Source: Ridgeia piscesae
Lineage: Eukaryota > Annelida > Polychaeta > Sabellida > Siboglinidae
Assembly: GCA_025642075.2 (NCBI GenBank)
Contig: JAODUO010000046.1
Location: forward strand, 760,001-824,000
Reading direction: 5' to 3'
DNA length: 64,000 bases
The position numbers were made by a program, and so were the translations under genes. The notes beneath the pieces were generated by a model that was given only the letters and a program-made list of their open reading frames with translations, was not told the origin of the DNA and searched no databases. Below, piece by piece: positions 25,401-54,886 of the stretch (its first letter is position 1; every line of letters starts with the position of its first letter).

Positions 25401-28400
25401 AAATATATATATATATATATACTAAGTGATTTTCTGGTAAGGGGACGTTAACATGCTGGTGCTTGTGTATATGTATGTGTGTATATGTTAATTCCTTTAA
25501 ATATTCTGTGGATTTCAAGTTCTTACCACTCGAGCAGTCGCACTTGGCATTACACAGGTGTTGTACAATTTTCTGTAACATTGCATGATTTCTGCAATTG
25601 TTTTTAGTAAACCGTCCACCGGTCAGTTGGCGACATCTTATGAAACTTGAAACATTTCTCAACTTCACACTAAATCAATTACTAATGCACAACCAAACAA
25701 TAATAGTAATCTGACAGCATGTTTCTTCACCATAAATCTGTTAGAATCATTCAATGGCACATTACAGCACTATAAAGATATAGAAATGATAGCAAGTTTT
25801 GACAAGTGTCTACGTGGTGTGAATGTCCTGATGATGTGTGAACTCTGATGACTCCAGACGCGGGAGGCACGACGGCTCAAGGAGTTCCTAGAGGACTATG
25901 ATGATGAACGAGACGACCCAAAATACTACAAGTAAGAACACCCAACTGTTGGCTCTGTTCAGATGTTTACTTATAAATAATAAATAAAATACCTTATTTA
26001 TATAGCGCCATAATCACACAGTACTTCATGGCGCATTACAATACAGTAATATTAAATCTATAGGTAATTATTTGGAACATTAAAATATTCAGTTAAATAA
26101 TTTGATAGCATAACAACAGATAGTCAGTCGTAAGTTGAATGAAACGGTTAAAATACTGTTTAAATGTAAGAGTAGTAAACATAACATGTATATGTGCAAT
26201 AACTAATTTTAGTAATAAATTACATAAATAATTATGAAATAATAGTAATAGTACAAATATAAAATAATAATAACTTGACAATGTAGCTGTAATTAGCCAC
26301 AATGTTTCCAGGACGAGTTTGGTTACGTGCAGGGTGACATTTGATAGTTCTTGCATGAGGATATTGAACAAAGCAGTCTGTTTGGAATGCATAACATGTT
26401 AAGCTGTTGGAAAGTGATGAAATCTCAAAATGGCCAAACAGTAATATTAGGACGAATGGTTACCTTGTAACCTATGCTTATGGATTAGAGAAATGGCGAG
26501 GCTTGACTGTTGAATTTTTGTGACAGGGGCAGCTCCCTACAGCGTCGTTTAAAGGAAAGGGAGAAGGAGATGGAGGCAGATGAGAGGGATCGACAGAGGG
26601 AGAGGGAAGAAATGGAGGAGATCAGACGCAGGCTCATGGAGGAGGGTCACCCTGACCCCGAGGCAGAGATGGCCAGGGTGAGTAGCCTAAATGATGTAGT
26701 TAGTCTGATCCTGATAACTAACGTGTGTATAATTGTATCTGTTGTGAAGAGTTGTATTAAATTTTGTTTGGTTTTTGAGGTGCCTTCAGTAAAATTTAAA
26801 TTTGTACTAGCAGCAGGAATGTGTGACTGAACCGGTTTGCCATTAATTCTTTTATGTACATATACAGATGCGCTTTTTATGTGCTTGTGAAAAATAGAAT
26901 CACTCGGTGTAGTGATTTGATTTATATCCACACATAAATCAAGAAATAGCAAATGAATCTAACTGAAAATCCTAGAAGTAATGTGGTGTAACTGATTTTC
27001 CAGTTGCATTGATTTGAATAGAGCAATAGATGTTTCCCATTTCATTGACATGAATAACTATTTTCTCCTCAGATTGAGAGGGAACGTGAGGAACACTTGA
27101 TGCCACGACTAAAGCTTCCCTCGGAGGAACCAGAAGAGCCGTCCGTCCCCGTGCCTGTTCCCGCCCCTCCTGTCCCTGCAAAGGAGCCCCCCATAGAAAA
27201 CAATACACAGTATGCCATTCCAACGCGGCCCGATATGGCGGGGCCAGTAGTGGACAGTGTCATTCCTACGAATGGTGTCGTACGGCCTCAGCCACTGGTC
27301 GACCATTCAACGTCCAGTCAGAGCAGTCCCGAGTCCGACTACAGTGCGGGAGTCGATCCCAGTTCAGCGACGGGAGGTGGGGAGGAGAGCAGTCGGGGGG
27401 TTTCTCCCATGACGGAAGAGACGTCTTCTCAGCCCTTCATTGGGCCCGCCACGCAGGAGGATCATCAGCACTCGAAGATGGGATTCGCTGGACTCAAGCT
27501 CGGTTAGTAGGAAGCTGTTTTGTGTTGATGTCGATCATGTGAACGTTTATTTACTGATGATTTGGATGAGCTTCGATATTTCTGTTTGTAACCTTTCTAT
27601 CATTTATCATGCAATGCAAAGTGATAATTTTATGTGACACTAAATATTCTTTGGAAATTCAAAAGAAATATTTTACTACTGTTTTCATGCAATTGCCCAT
27701 CACCGCCTGACCAAAGTTGCATAAAGAAACATGCTGGTGCTTCATCCGTACTGAATTTGTGACATTGCATTAGCAAGGTCCCACTAACACTAGTGTTTCT
27801 TTCGTATTACACCAAACACTTCTGTATGTGCTCGTAAAAGAACATGTTTGTTTGTGGCATAACATGTGTTGTGCCAGATGTAGATGACGTGTTTTGATGA
27901 TGATCTATCATAGATTGACATAATTCTTGGATGGTCACATGATCATGCCAGGGCAGTGTAGACTATGAGTCAGTAATTTGGTACACCAGAGCAGCCATCA
28001 GGTGTTGTCTGCACCCATCAATCACACCTGTATTCACCACTGCTGTGTTGCCAGGCTCAGCAGATAGCCCTGATCAGATGGCAGCCAAGCGCAAGAAACT
28101 GTCCCTGGGCGACGTCTTCAACCAGGACGACGAGGCGACCGCTGCAAGCAAGAAACGTAAGCTGGTGCCACTCGATTACGCCGGCAGCCATGTGCACATG
28201 AACGAGCCCCTCAAGGCTGCCGTCGCTGCAGCAGCTGCTGTCGCAGCCGTCAAGAAACCCACGACAGCAGAGGAGAAGAGGAAGTGCATCAAGAACCTCA
28301 TCGAGAAGATTCCGACCGGCAAGAATGAGCTGTTTGCATACGGGCTCGACTGGACGATGGTCGACGGCGTGAGTGCTTGTTTTGGCGTTTCATTTTATCG

Positions 28401-29504
28401 ACACATGTTTGATGTTACGTCTCGCTTGATGTTTGGGCAGCCCAGACAAACAAGACATGCATCAGTAATTCTTGAAATTGTCCGGTTCTAATGGGTTCAG
28501 GTGCTTCTCTTTAATATTACATTTGGCGTTAAGGTTTTATCTGATATATTTGATGATAAATTATTATTTATAGTAATGACATCCCACAGATTTTTATAAA
28601 CCTAATATTTTGCAGCACCTGCCTAAAAGTGAAATTTATTTATTTATTCCGATTACACTAGGTCCACATCTAGCCATCCCATGTCCATTACAAGTCCCTC
28701 CAGTCCAGTCACAGAATGTCCCAGTCCGGATGTGGATTCCCCTTAGGCTGTTGATCTGACTGGTTGTTTGCTGACCCTGTTACAGACCCTGATGGACAGA
28801 AGGATAAAACCGTGGGTGAACAAGAAGATCGTTGAGTACATTGGTGAGGAGGAGCCGACTCTGACAGACTTCATCTGCCAGAAGGTGATGGCCAACAGTG
28901 AGCCCCAGAGCATTCTCAATGACGTCGCAATGGTACGTCACGTCACGCCTTCTTAATTGTTGTTGTGGTGTGTTTCTTGGTACGATGAGGCTGGTTATTG
29001 GTACTAACGTAAAGAATGAATTAACTGATGTAAGGAACATGTGATACCTGAAGAGTTTGACTTACGATGAAGTCTAAAATGACAACTGAGTTGTAACAAA
29101 ATAGACATAGTTTAAACAATATCAGATGCACCGTGTTTGCATATATAGTTCAGTATATGATATCATGTCAGTAACGGTATAGAATGGCAATTGAAGAGAC
29201 AAGCAATCATGGGCATAATTGACAGTATGGCGTTACTTGTAGTTAGTGCTGTTTGCAATTAAAAAAATGGGTCCTACAAATGAGTGAGAAGTAAACCTTC
29301 GACTATGGTGGGAAGTTGCCCCCAGAAACGTTTGGGTCATCCACCCTACCCCAATAGTGTCTACCAAATGCATGCATTGGCTGCAGCTCCTCACTGGTTT
29401 GTTTATTGCAGGTATTGGACGAGGAAGCAGAAGTGTTTGTGGTGAAGATGTGGCGACTTCTCATCTACGAAACCGAGGCAAAGAAGCTGGGTCTAGTGAA
29501 ATGA
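13363..29504 (+). CDS. RBM25: RBM25, RNA-binding splicing regulator (18 exons joined)
   Basis: Eighteen exons with GT-AG borders and consistent phases join into 834 codons plus stop, close to the human protein (about 840). Exons: 13363-13447, 15021-15052, 15504-15608, 16084-16179, 16567-16624, 18028-18119, 19494-19743, 20161-20231, 20498-20578, 23104-23345, 24427-24520, 25197-25286, 25858-25931, 26527-26677, 27073-27502, 28055-28368, 28786-28932, 29412-29504. Domain order: Met/Pro-rich N-terminus (1-74), RRM (about 85-160, with VFVGNI and FGFCEY as RNP2 and RNP1), acidic/Lys linker, Arg/Glu repeats (about 291-430), a variable Pro/Ser region (about 510-660) and a C-terminal PWI domain (about 735-834). 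RBM25 is a nuclear-speckle protein that binds exonic enhancers and U1-associated factors to steer 5' splice-site choice. AATAAA signals lie at 30240 and 30678. Confidence 0.95.
15021..15052 (+). CDS. RBM25: RBM25 exon 2 (32-bp microexon-like)
   Basis: TTTCACAG|GA to CCG|GTAAGT; encodes MMPMGMGIMP. It is too short to be found as an open frame and is placed by phase (1 to 0) and composition. Confidence 0.82.
15504..15608 (+). CDS. RBM25: RBM25 exon 3
   Basis: GGCTGCAG|ATG to AAG|GTGAGC, 35 codons, Met/Thr-rich and then SKKLVPQEIPK. Phase 0 at both ends. Confidence 0.88.
16084..16179 (+). CDS. RBM25: RBM25 exon 4, start of RRM
   Basis: Encodes TTVFVGNISDRAPDSMIRQM, i.e. RNP2 and alpha-1 of the RRM. 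Borders AAGCAG|ATT and CAG|GTACGT; phase 0 to 0. Confidence 0.93.
16567..16624 (+). CDS. RBM25: RBM25 exon 5, RRM core
   Basis: 58 bp encoding RCGNVLSWKRVQGASGKLQ, almost the same as vertebrate RBM25. Borders TTGCCAG|AGA and CAAG|GTGGGA; ends in phase 1. Confidence 0.93.
18028..18119 (+). CDS. RBM25: RBM25 exon 6, RRM RNP1
   Basis: Acceptor TTATTTCAG|CA. Encodes AFGFCEYEQPEATLRCIRLL and then the end of the RRM. An earlier AG at 17982-17984 is not used, as phase shows. Confidence 0.93.
18157..19020. repeat. Recent 432-bp tandem duplication in an RBM25 intron
   Basis: 18157-18588 and 18589-19020 are almost identical: both contain ATGACTAATATTTATATTGG, CAAACCCCGTTGGGGTTATG and GCCCAGTTGGGAGGACAAC. 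They differ at a few sites (an A-run length, GTGCAG/GCGCAG, and an extra ATA near 18989). It does not touch an exon. Confidence 0.95.
19494..19743 (+). CDS. RBM25: RBM25 exon 7, post-RRM linker
   Basis: Begins VKVDAKTKTLLDEYKKKAKE, then an acidic SEDDEDMNEDDGEDE stretch. Ends in phase 1 at CCAG|GTCAGT. Confidence 0.93.
20161..20231 (+). CDS. RBM25: RBM25 exon 8
   Basis: GTTTCAG|GA to GCA|GTGAGT; encodes KREEERENRRRKKEEK. Highly charged; phase 2 nt in, 0 out. Confidence 0.9.
20498..20578 (+). CDS. RBM25: RBM25 exon 9
   Basis: TTTGCAG|GGT to AAG|GTAAGA, 27 codons ending EIRSFRNAHK, conserved in the family. Confidence 0.92.
23104..23345 (+). CDS. RBM25: RBM25 exon 10, Arg/Glu repeat
   Basis: About 80 codons dominated by RE/RER dipeptides, ending RSRSKSHERDRSRSHDR. 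This is the ER-rich segment that targets RBM25 to speckles and supports its protein contacts. Ends in phase 2. Confidence 0.93.
23421..24178. mobile_element. Probable non-autonomous DNA transposon in an RBM25 intron
   Basis: A ~760-bp segment rich in GTATTTGAATTG-like words. Its left end (CAGGACATTTGTTCC...GGTTGGGTTCAAATAC) resembles the reverse complement of its right end (CAGGGTTAGGTCCAAATAC...GTTGGGATCAAATAC), giving imperfect terminal inverted repeats beginning CAGG, as in hAT-like elements. No transposase frame and no clear target-site duplication was seen. Confidence 0.45.
24427..24520 (+). CDS. RBM25: RBM25 exon 11
   Basis: GTCCAG|G to GAG|GTGGGC; encodes RERTLEDEEELYERRKLERK, the conserved coiled, charged region. 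Confidence 0.92.
25197..25286 (+). CDS. RBM25: RBM25 exon 12
   Basis: TTGCAG|CTA to GAG|GTAGGC; encodes LLKKWETRERKKMRDYEKEK. Phase 0 to 0. Confidence 0.92.
25858..25931 (+). CDS. RBM25: RBM25 exon 13
   Basis: ACTCCAG|ACG to CAA|GTAAGA; encodes REARRLKEFLEDYDDERDDP, a strongly conserved block. Confidence 0.93.
25974..26060. mobile_element. Fragment of a LINE/SINE tail
   Basis: TTATTTATATAGCGCCAT and GCGCATTACAAT resemble the TATATAGCGC / AGCGCTTTACA tail shared by the SINE copies at 46318 and 49475. Only a short remnant. Confidence 0.4.
26527..26677 (+). CDS. RBM25: RBM25 exon 14
   Basis: GTGACAG|G to AGG|GTGAGT; encodes GSSLQRRLKEREKEMEADER through EEGHPDPEAEMAR, conserved in the family. 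Confidence 0.93.
27073..27502 (+). CDS. RBM25: RBM25 exon 15, variable Pro/Ser region
   Basis: Long exon with Pro/Val-rich then Ser/Glu-rich low-complexity sequence, ending KMGFAGLKLG, which matches the conserved GLKLG motif before the PWI region. Ends in phase 1. Confidence 0.92.
28055..28368 (+). CDS. RBM25: RBM25 exon 16, start of PWI
   Basis: KRKKLSLGDVFNQDDEA and KKRKLVPLDY, an Ala-rich insert, then EEKRKCIKNLIEKIPTGKNE and DWTMVDG of the PWI domain. Borders TTGCCAG|GC and GGC|GTGAGT. Confidence 0.93.
28786..28932 (+). CDS. RBM25: RBM25 exon 17, PWI core
   Basis: TTACAG|ACC to ATG|GTACGT. Encodes RRIKPWVNKKIVEYIGEEEP, including the P-W-(V/I) signature that names the domain. Confidence 0.95.
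29412..29504 (+). CDS. RBM25: RBM25 exon 18, C-terminus and stop
   Basis: ATTGCAG|GTA; encodes VLDEEAEVFVVKMWRLLIYE, ending KKLGLVK and TGA. Matches the conserved C-terminus. Confidence 0.95.
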   Translation, partial: VLDEEAEVFVVKMWRLLIYETEAKKLGLVK

Positions 29505-30239
29505 GACTGCGACAATGCAGACTTAGAGACGTTGAAACTAGTGCAAGCAAACTGGCGTGAGGCCCGAGCCTAGTCAGCCGCAAACAGTTGGAATATTTTG
29601 TGTAGAGACATTTTTATCGGAGTTGATGAAATGGACTGGCGTGTGATGGCGCAATGTCACCGAGGCACTGTGAGTGATGGTCGCGTTGCTCAACGATGCT
29701 TATAAAATGTGAATACAACTACAGGTAGCAGCGCTACGGTGATAAATGATGTGATTTAAGATGGATTTGCAATTTGTGTTATTGATTGGTTCTCTCCGAA
29801 GGACGGTATGTGTGTGGCGTTATAGTCAGGTCAGCACAACGTAATACAAGTCGACACATTTTGTAGACATTTAATAGTTATCTTAGAAAAATAACAAAGC
29901 CGATATGATTGTCATAGAATCAATACAACACAAGCAACGGGAACACGCTGGTTGCATGAACGGAGACTGGCAAGAAAGAAACTGACACTCAATTCATTCA
30001 GTGCGCAGCTGGTTGATGGATGTTATCACCAGTTACATAATTGTGTATACTCATTCGCTGTTTCACAAAGTTGATTTTACAGGCGACCGAGTGGAGACTG
30101 AATAGATGCTGTCGATGCGATGGTTTTGTAGGAATCTTGATTTTATCACAGTTGTTGATTGGTTGACACATGTAGGTTGTGTATACTGGTGTCTCGGGGT
30201 AAAAATGATGTAAATAGGCAACAGATACGTAACGAGTAC

Positions 30240-30683
30240 AATAAACAGATTGCCCTCAGTACAGACATTGTGAAAACATTGATGAAAAGATTCTTAGCTC
30301 AGCAGTTAAATTACAACCATTGGTGTCCAAGTGTGTTCATCCAGCCAAACTCTCTATTCTACATTCTGCTCCTGCTGACTTCATGGCACTTGTGACGCTT
30401 GTGTTTACTCGTTCCTGTTTGCTACAACGCTGGCCCAGCAGCTACACATGGATGGATGGATGGCAAGACTGAGCTTTGTGAAAAGATAAATACGCCTAAG
30501 TCTTCTTCCAGCACTGAACACATAAGATCACCGTCATCATTAAGCTGTACACAATTGATTTTGCCCAGTTTAACGCCCTATTCACCCACCTTGCCATTCC
30601 GTTTTTATACACACACCCCCATTGGGCTGATCACAGTGCAGCATGGTTCACTCACGCATGTTTTATAAACGTTCTGAAATAAA
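30240..30683 (+). terminator. Candidate polyadenylation signals of RBM25
   Basis: AATAAA at 30240-30245 and again at 30678-30683, 0.74 and 1.17 kb after the RBM25 stop. Either would give a typical 3' UTR; which is used cannot be told. Confidence 0.45.
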
Positions 30684-30699
30684 AATGTTGCATAACTGA

Positions 30700-31222
30700 T
30701 CGTTTCTTGCAGATGTCCTCTGCAATTTTGGCAAGTTGTTTGTTTCTACAGAACATTTTGCAAAAGCACACCTAACCGCGATCTCCACACTGGTTTCTCC
30801 ACAATGGTTTCTGAAACTCGCGCAAGTGTTTGTGTGCATGCATGCAGAGGAATATATTTACAACAGTAGACTGCACTGTGTTGAAATTATATACATTTTA
30901 TGCATACATGCAATACCTAAATAAATACTAAATAAATATACATTGCATGTTTTCATGAATGGTGACCCTCTGGCTGATAAATCCGGACGCTGTTATTTGC
31001 CCCTGCCAGAGTGGTCTAGCATAAAATTTCTCTCAAAAGATTTTGAGACACTCTTAAATTGACAGTAAAAAAAGAAAAGTAAAACACTGTCCAATGCAAT
31101 GTTCATGTTTTACATTTTTCCCGAACGAGCTGGCACAGGACCTTTTCTATGCAGTGGCATATACAAGATAACATCGACCTACATAAAACCGATGCCTGCA
31201 GAAATAAAACTTGACATAACTG

Positions 31223-31258
<36 letters not shown>

Positions 31259-32148
31259 ATTACAAACAGAAAAAACATTGAAAGATTCCAGTACAAAACA
31301 TGGCAGACTTCAAAAAAATATGAAGCGTGGAATTTGACCAAATAAGAGATGCAAGATACCGTAATAGACGCAACAATTCTGTAACAACAGTGATTCTGGA
31401 CCCAGTGCAAACGGATGTGTCCATCAGTCCAGAGAATTGTGGACTTCGAACATTCCACTGGTCAGCTGATATACTAGCATGGCTAAAGTGGTCAGCGAAA
31501 GGCATTGAGGTACATAAATTACCACAATGGCACTGGACTCACCGAACCGGTTGCAGTGCCACTTAAAAATATCCTATAACAATCAATTTTTTTATAATGT
31601 TTGCTTATTTTTAACCAGTGTTTTGTTATAGAGGAAACTGGTTCTGTATGCAACAGAGTGCCGTTTTGTGCCCACAGAGGGAGTTGTCGTGGTGTCGCAG
31701 TGTGATGGTGGATGAGCACTGGACATCAGTGCCATGTCATGTAGAGTCGCAGGTGAAGCAAGCCAGGGTTGAGACGCCGTCCGCAGAACGCAGCTCTCGC
31801 ACGTATCTGCAAAGTTAAATGAAATGTCAGTTCTTGTGCATATACAGTCCTTGGGTCAAATGTAATGGTCAGTTGCTATACATCACATTATATAGTCATG
31901 TCCAGTCCTTTCACTTCACTCCTAAGCAGGCCCGTTCAACGAAATACAATGTCGACCTCTGGGAAGTTTTCTGTCATGCGGCACTCATTACACCAATGTA
32001 CATACATACACATCCACCACCGTCTGTCTACAGCCAGAAAATGAACTGCACCATTAACTGTGAACCTACTTCAGTTAGCAGCCTGTTTGTGATGCAAAAG
32101 TAGGTCACAAATTGGTGAGAGTTGAATGTTCTAACCACAACACCACTG
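30700..32148. other. Intergenic DNA between RBM25 and TTBK, no gene seen
   Basis: AT-rich with a short (TA)n run at 31228-31253. Open frames of up to about 100 codons have no recognisable domain. Confidence 0.5.
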
Positions 32149-33342
32149 AGTCTGATGTAGCCACTACGCCACCACATCTGATACTCTAACCACTACATCA
32201 CCACATATGATACTCTAACCGCTACATCACCACATCTAATACTCTAACCACTACCACCACATCTGATACTCTAACCACTATGCCACCACTCTGATACTCT
32301 AACCACTATGCCACCACATCTGATACTCTAACCACTATGCCACCACATCTGATACTCTAACCACTATGCCACCACGTCTGATACTCTAACCACTATGCCA
32401 CCACATCTGATACTCTAACCACTATGCCACCACGTCTGATACTCTAACCACTATGCCACCACATCTGATACTCTAACCACTATGCCACCACGTCTGATAC
32501 TCTAACCAATATGCCACCATGTCTGATACACTATGCCACCGCGTCTGATACTCTAACCACTATGCCACCACGTCTGATACTCTAACCACTATGCCACCAC
32601 GTCTGATACTCTAACCACTATGCCACCACGTCTGATACTCTAACCACTATGCCACCACGTCTGATACTCTAACCACTATGCCACCACGTCTGATACTCTA
32701 ACCACTATGCCACCACGTCTGATACTCTAACCACTATGCCACCACGTCTGATACTCTAACCACTATGCCACCATGTCTGATACTCTAACCACTATGTCAC
32801 CACATCTGATACTCTAACCACTATGCCACCGCATCTGATACTCTAACCACTATGCCACCGCGTCTGATACTCTAACCACTATGCCACCGCGTCTGATACT
32901 CTAACCACTATGCCACCGAGTCTGATACTCTAACCACTATGCCACCACATCTGATACTCTAACCACTATGTCATCGCGTCTGATACTCTAACCACTATGC
33001 CACCACGTCTGATACTCTAACCACTATGCCTCCGAGTCTGATACTCTAACCACTATGCCACCACGTCTGTTACTCTAACTACTATGCCACCGCGTCTGAT
33101 ACACTATGCCACCGAGTCTGATACTCTAACCACTATGCCACCACGTCTGATACTCTAACCACTATGCCACCGCGTCTGATACACTATGCCACTGAGTCTG
33201 ATACTCTAACCACTATGCCACCACATCTGATACTCTAACCACTATGTCGCATACACTATGCCACCGAGTCTGATACTCTAACCACTATGCCACCGCGTCT
33301 GATACTCTAACCACTATGCCACCGCGTCTGATACTCTAACCA
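32149..33342. repeat. Minisatellite, 29-bp unit, about 41 copies, tRNA-like
   Basis: Units of CTGATACTCTAACCACTATG plus CCACCACGT with variants (CGCGT, CGAGT, CACAT). On the minus strand every unit reads GGCATAGTGGTTAGAGTATC, containing TGGCATAGTGG, a perfect match to the pol III A-box TRGYNNANNNG. The left edge (32110-32150) is a diverged copy grading into a SINE-head-like sequence. Confidence 0.95.
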
Positions 33343-34676
33343 TGGAGCCTCACAAAGTACAACATTTTGTATGGTTTCAATTATGTGATCTTTTCAACAC
33401 AGGTGCCATTATGTGCAATTGCATCAAAACAAATTTTGCCATATTACGATGTGGACATTACTTGGATATAAAAATAATGTATTAAAATAGGTTTCAATAT
33501 CAGAAGTTAGTTTCATTTGCCCACATTAACTGTGGCTGTGGCCAAATGACAACTGAGTGTAATGGCGTAGGACAGGTTTGTCAGTTAGCAAAATGTAACA
33601 AGTGTTTATCACTTCAGAAATTCATGTACAAGTACTCGACACATTTCCTGAAGAGCAATTATATTTTAGAACAGTACTATCGATTGTGTAAAATAGTTTC
33701 TTGACATTTCACAAAATTAACAGTCGGAAAATGTATTTATAAAATACTAATTTAATTCGCTGTGCTGAAAAAGCAGCTAGGTCAGCAGGGCAAAGGAAAC
33801 TTAACCTGTGGATACATAACACCTCAAACGTCATCCGCTGAGGTGAACTGAAGTGTATAAACCACCAATTGATTTTCATAGGCAGCCATTGTAATTTATT
33901 TATTTACCTTTTTTCTCACTATAGGAGTCATTATATGGAATGGCACAAGCGAAACAGACATGCTTAAATTAATCCCATCTGCAATGCAAAAGTGCAAATA
34001 ATAATTAAATTCATCCTGACTGAACTCTCTAACTCTCAGTGTTCCTTAAATCGTGCAATTCAATCATTTATGTTAATAAATAAATAACTGCACAAGATAA
34101 AAAGTAATTCATTGTCACTGTTCAAAAAATATATTTTACCTTTGATTAGATTCATATGGCTAGAAAATTACATGAAGATATTTGTTTATACAGCATATTA
34201 CAATATACAGTTTGTAACCACCACCTGTGAAGTTAGTTTACTGAACTACCATAAATTAAACCATTAGTTCAATGACAAAGCAAATAAAATCATAAATACT
34301 ATAACTGAAGCTACATCTCTATTTGAAGTTGCATGCCGCAGATTTATCTTAATTATGAATGATGTGGACATTTAGAGTCTGCTATAGCAGCAAGGGGCTA
34401 CAACTACCCATACAAATGATCCGGACAATTGTGCAATCATTGGGTTAATAACACATGCACACATTCTTAAACCTTTAACAAATAGTATTAAAGAAAATAA
34501 AGATTTCACTCCAAACGTGAGGCGTGGCTTCAAATAAAGGTGCGGCTTCAATTACAGCATTTACGGTAGCATGATTCCCATTCCGAGTCTCACCGGGGTC
34601 GACCATGACGCCGCCGCGATCTGGTTGACGTCTACTGCGGCTTGTCACGAGCGAGACGGGAAAGGGATGACGTAGG
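33343..34676. other. Likely 3' UTR and downstream region of TTBK
   Basis: AT-rich and without a recognised gene. TTTATT at 33895-33900 is AATAAA on the minus strand and could be a TTBK poly(A) signal, about 0.8 kb after the proposed stop. Confidence 0.35.
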
Positions 34677-52282
<17,606 letters not shown>

Positions 52283-52470
52283 GGTGACGCAGTGCCACCG
52301 ACGCGCTTCCTGTGTCGGCGACACACCCCACCCTCACACCGCCCCCTCCTCCACACGACCCTTGCCCAGCGATGCGCCCCCAGACGCGGCTAGTGACCCC
52401 CGCGATGCTGGCGGTTGCTAGGCACCCTGAGCTGCGACATCATTTGTCATCACTGCAGCACTCACTCTGG
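52283..52470 (-). promoter_or_regulatory. GC-rich 5' region of TTBK
   Basis: CpG-containing stretch just upstream of the TTBK start, in contrast to the AT-rich surroundings. Probably 5' UTR and/or core promoter; no defined element recognised. Confidence 0.3.
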
Positions 52471-52614
52471 GGGGGCAGGAAACAAAACAAACAGTCATTT
52501 CTGGGTATAATAAACGCATGCCGCATTAAAGAGCAATCCCAAAATATAGGCTTGATTTTGTCATTATTTTTGCCAAAATTATTATAACAGTATTTGTCCA
52601 TCTTATGGACTCTC

Positions 52615-52698
52615 TGTGTCTGTCTCTGTCTCTGTCTCTCTGTCTCTGTCTCTGCCTCTGCCTCTGCCTCTGCCTCTGCCTCTGCCTCTTTGCTCTGC

Positions 52699-52738
<40 letters not shown>

Positions 52739-52849
52739 GCATATATTATATATATATTATATCACATATATTGTACATAATATATACACATATTATATAT
52801 ATATATATATTAATAATTATATAAATATATATATATATGTGATATATAT

Positions 52850-52890
<41 letters not shown>

Positions 52891-52895
52891 TATAT
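52615..52895. repeat. Compound microsatellite: (TGTCTC)/(TGCCTC)n, (TC)n, (TA)n
   Basis: Pyrimidine-rich run at 52615-52722, then about 170 bp of alternating TA that is largely self-complementary. Frames across it are artefacts. Confidence 0.95.
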
Positions 52896-53142
52896 TATAA
52901 TTGATATTCAGTACAGTGTAGTCTGTATAATTTGTAGACTGAGTTAAAATAAATAAATTACATAAATTAGCTAAAATACTTTGAAGATGAAGAAAATAAT
53001 TAGTTAATATATACATATTATATCCGAATGGTTCGGAGACAGGTGAGACAATGATGACACAATAAATTTATGTAAGAGCACTCTGGACCAGTGATGCCAA
53101 GAACACAAAGTAGACGGAATCTAACAAATGGTTTCACCAAAT

Positions 53143-53690
53143 GAACAGCAACAACAGGGCCTGAAACAAACAGCAACAACAGGGCCTGAAACAAACAGCA
53201 ACAACAGGGCCCTTTAAAAAAAAAAGCAAAACGGGCTGAACAGCAACAACAGGGCCTGAAACAAACAGCAACAACAGGGCCTGAAACAAACAGCAACAAC
53301 AGGGCCTGAAACAAACAGCAACAACAGGGCCTGAAACAAACAGCAACAACAGGGCCTGAAACGAACAGCAACAACAGGGCCTGAAACAAACAGCAACAAC
53401 AGGGCCCTTTGAAAACAAACAAACAGCAACAACAGGGCCTGAAACAAACAGCAACAACAGGGCCTGAAACAAACAGCAACAACAGGGCCTAAAATAAACA
53501 GCAACAACAGGGCCTGAAACGAACAGCAACAACAGGGCCTGAAACAAACAGCAACAACAGGGCCTGAAACAACAGCAACAACAGGGCTGAAACGAACAGC
53601 AACAACAGGGCCTGAAACAAACAGCAACAACAGGGCCTGAAACAAACAGCAACAACAGGGCCTGAAACGAACAGCAACAACAGGGCCTGA
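53143..53690. repeat. Minisatellite, 25-bp unit, about 22 copies
   Basis: Unit CAGCAACAACAGGGCCTGAA plus ACAAA. Two units have CCCTTT(A/G)AAAA insertions (53211 and 53403). Minus frames rich in CCCCLFQALLLLF are artefacts. Confidence 0.96.
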
Positions 53691-53709
53691 AGTGAGCGGA
53701 TAATGACAA

Positions 53710-54841
53710 TGCAAAAGATGAAACAATATTTAAATAAAAATATCACTTTGTAAATTACAATTTTATCTGAAGTCACCACCAATTATTGTTTGGGGGTCCT
53801 TTATGTGAGTACCCCCTTCCGCAAACATAAATAACAATCTTTTCCAAATGTTTCTGATTACTGCGAAGCATGCAACACCATACATATGTTCACTAGAGTT
53901 TAATAAATTTTCAAACAAATCACAATTCAGTTATGAGTAAACTAATGATAATATTTATTTCACTCTATTTTCTTATTGAATATAGTTATATCTCTACAGA
54001 TCACCAACACGAATTGGCATCATTGCTCTAACATATTGGCTTATTATTCACATTCTTCAACAAAATATTGAATGAAATTAGTTACATTTCACCAATGAAG
54101 ATGTCACATGGATTATTGATCTATCAAATAAACAAACATTGCATTTAGATTTGATCAAATGTCTTAATAAATAATCTACGGTTACTATTAGGCTCAGAAT
54201 AAATCATATGTCATGCTAATTGGCTATGAATACAATAGTAGGCCATAAACATCCATGCAAGCAGCCACATGCTGGAACAGGTGTCCTTGTCTATAAACAG
54301 GGACACTGATGCCCAGCATAAATCATATCCAGTCCCAAATAAATGTAATATCTACAGTTCACATATGACTGGTACCTAGTATAAAGATTGATATTCATTT
54401 ATACAGTAATGGATTGGAAGTCATAACTGTGCCAAATGTATAATATTATGTGGTATTTCTCCTGAGCATGTCCCATTATGAAAATTATCATTATACATGT
54501 ATAATTATATGAACCAACGTTACCGGTTTAACGATAGAAATATGGCAAAATCTCGCAAATCTATCACGTTGTGTCAGATATTAAGTAAGCAAGGCAATCC
54601 AAACGCTCTTGTTAATATCAGTGAAGTTGAGTAGACCAGGAAATGCTTGACACAAACTGACACAAACCAACATTGCAGCGTTTTACGTCGGCTTATAATA
54701 AGGTGCTAACCTAACAGGGATCACACTGTTTATGGGTAGGTAGGTGTACGTTTGGGAGAGTTTATTACCTCTTTCCTCTTAGACAACTTGCACCTTGGGC
54801 ACCAAAATACTTTCAGACATTAATGTCCTTTGGTAGAAAAA

Positions 54842-54886
<45 letters not shown>

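Noticed and set aside
32149..33342. CRISPR-like regular array (29-bp repeats)
   Set aside because: No spacers: units are directly adjacent, and the genome is eukaryotic.
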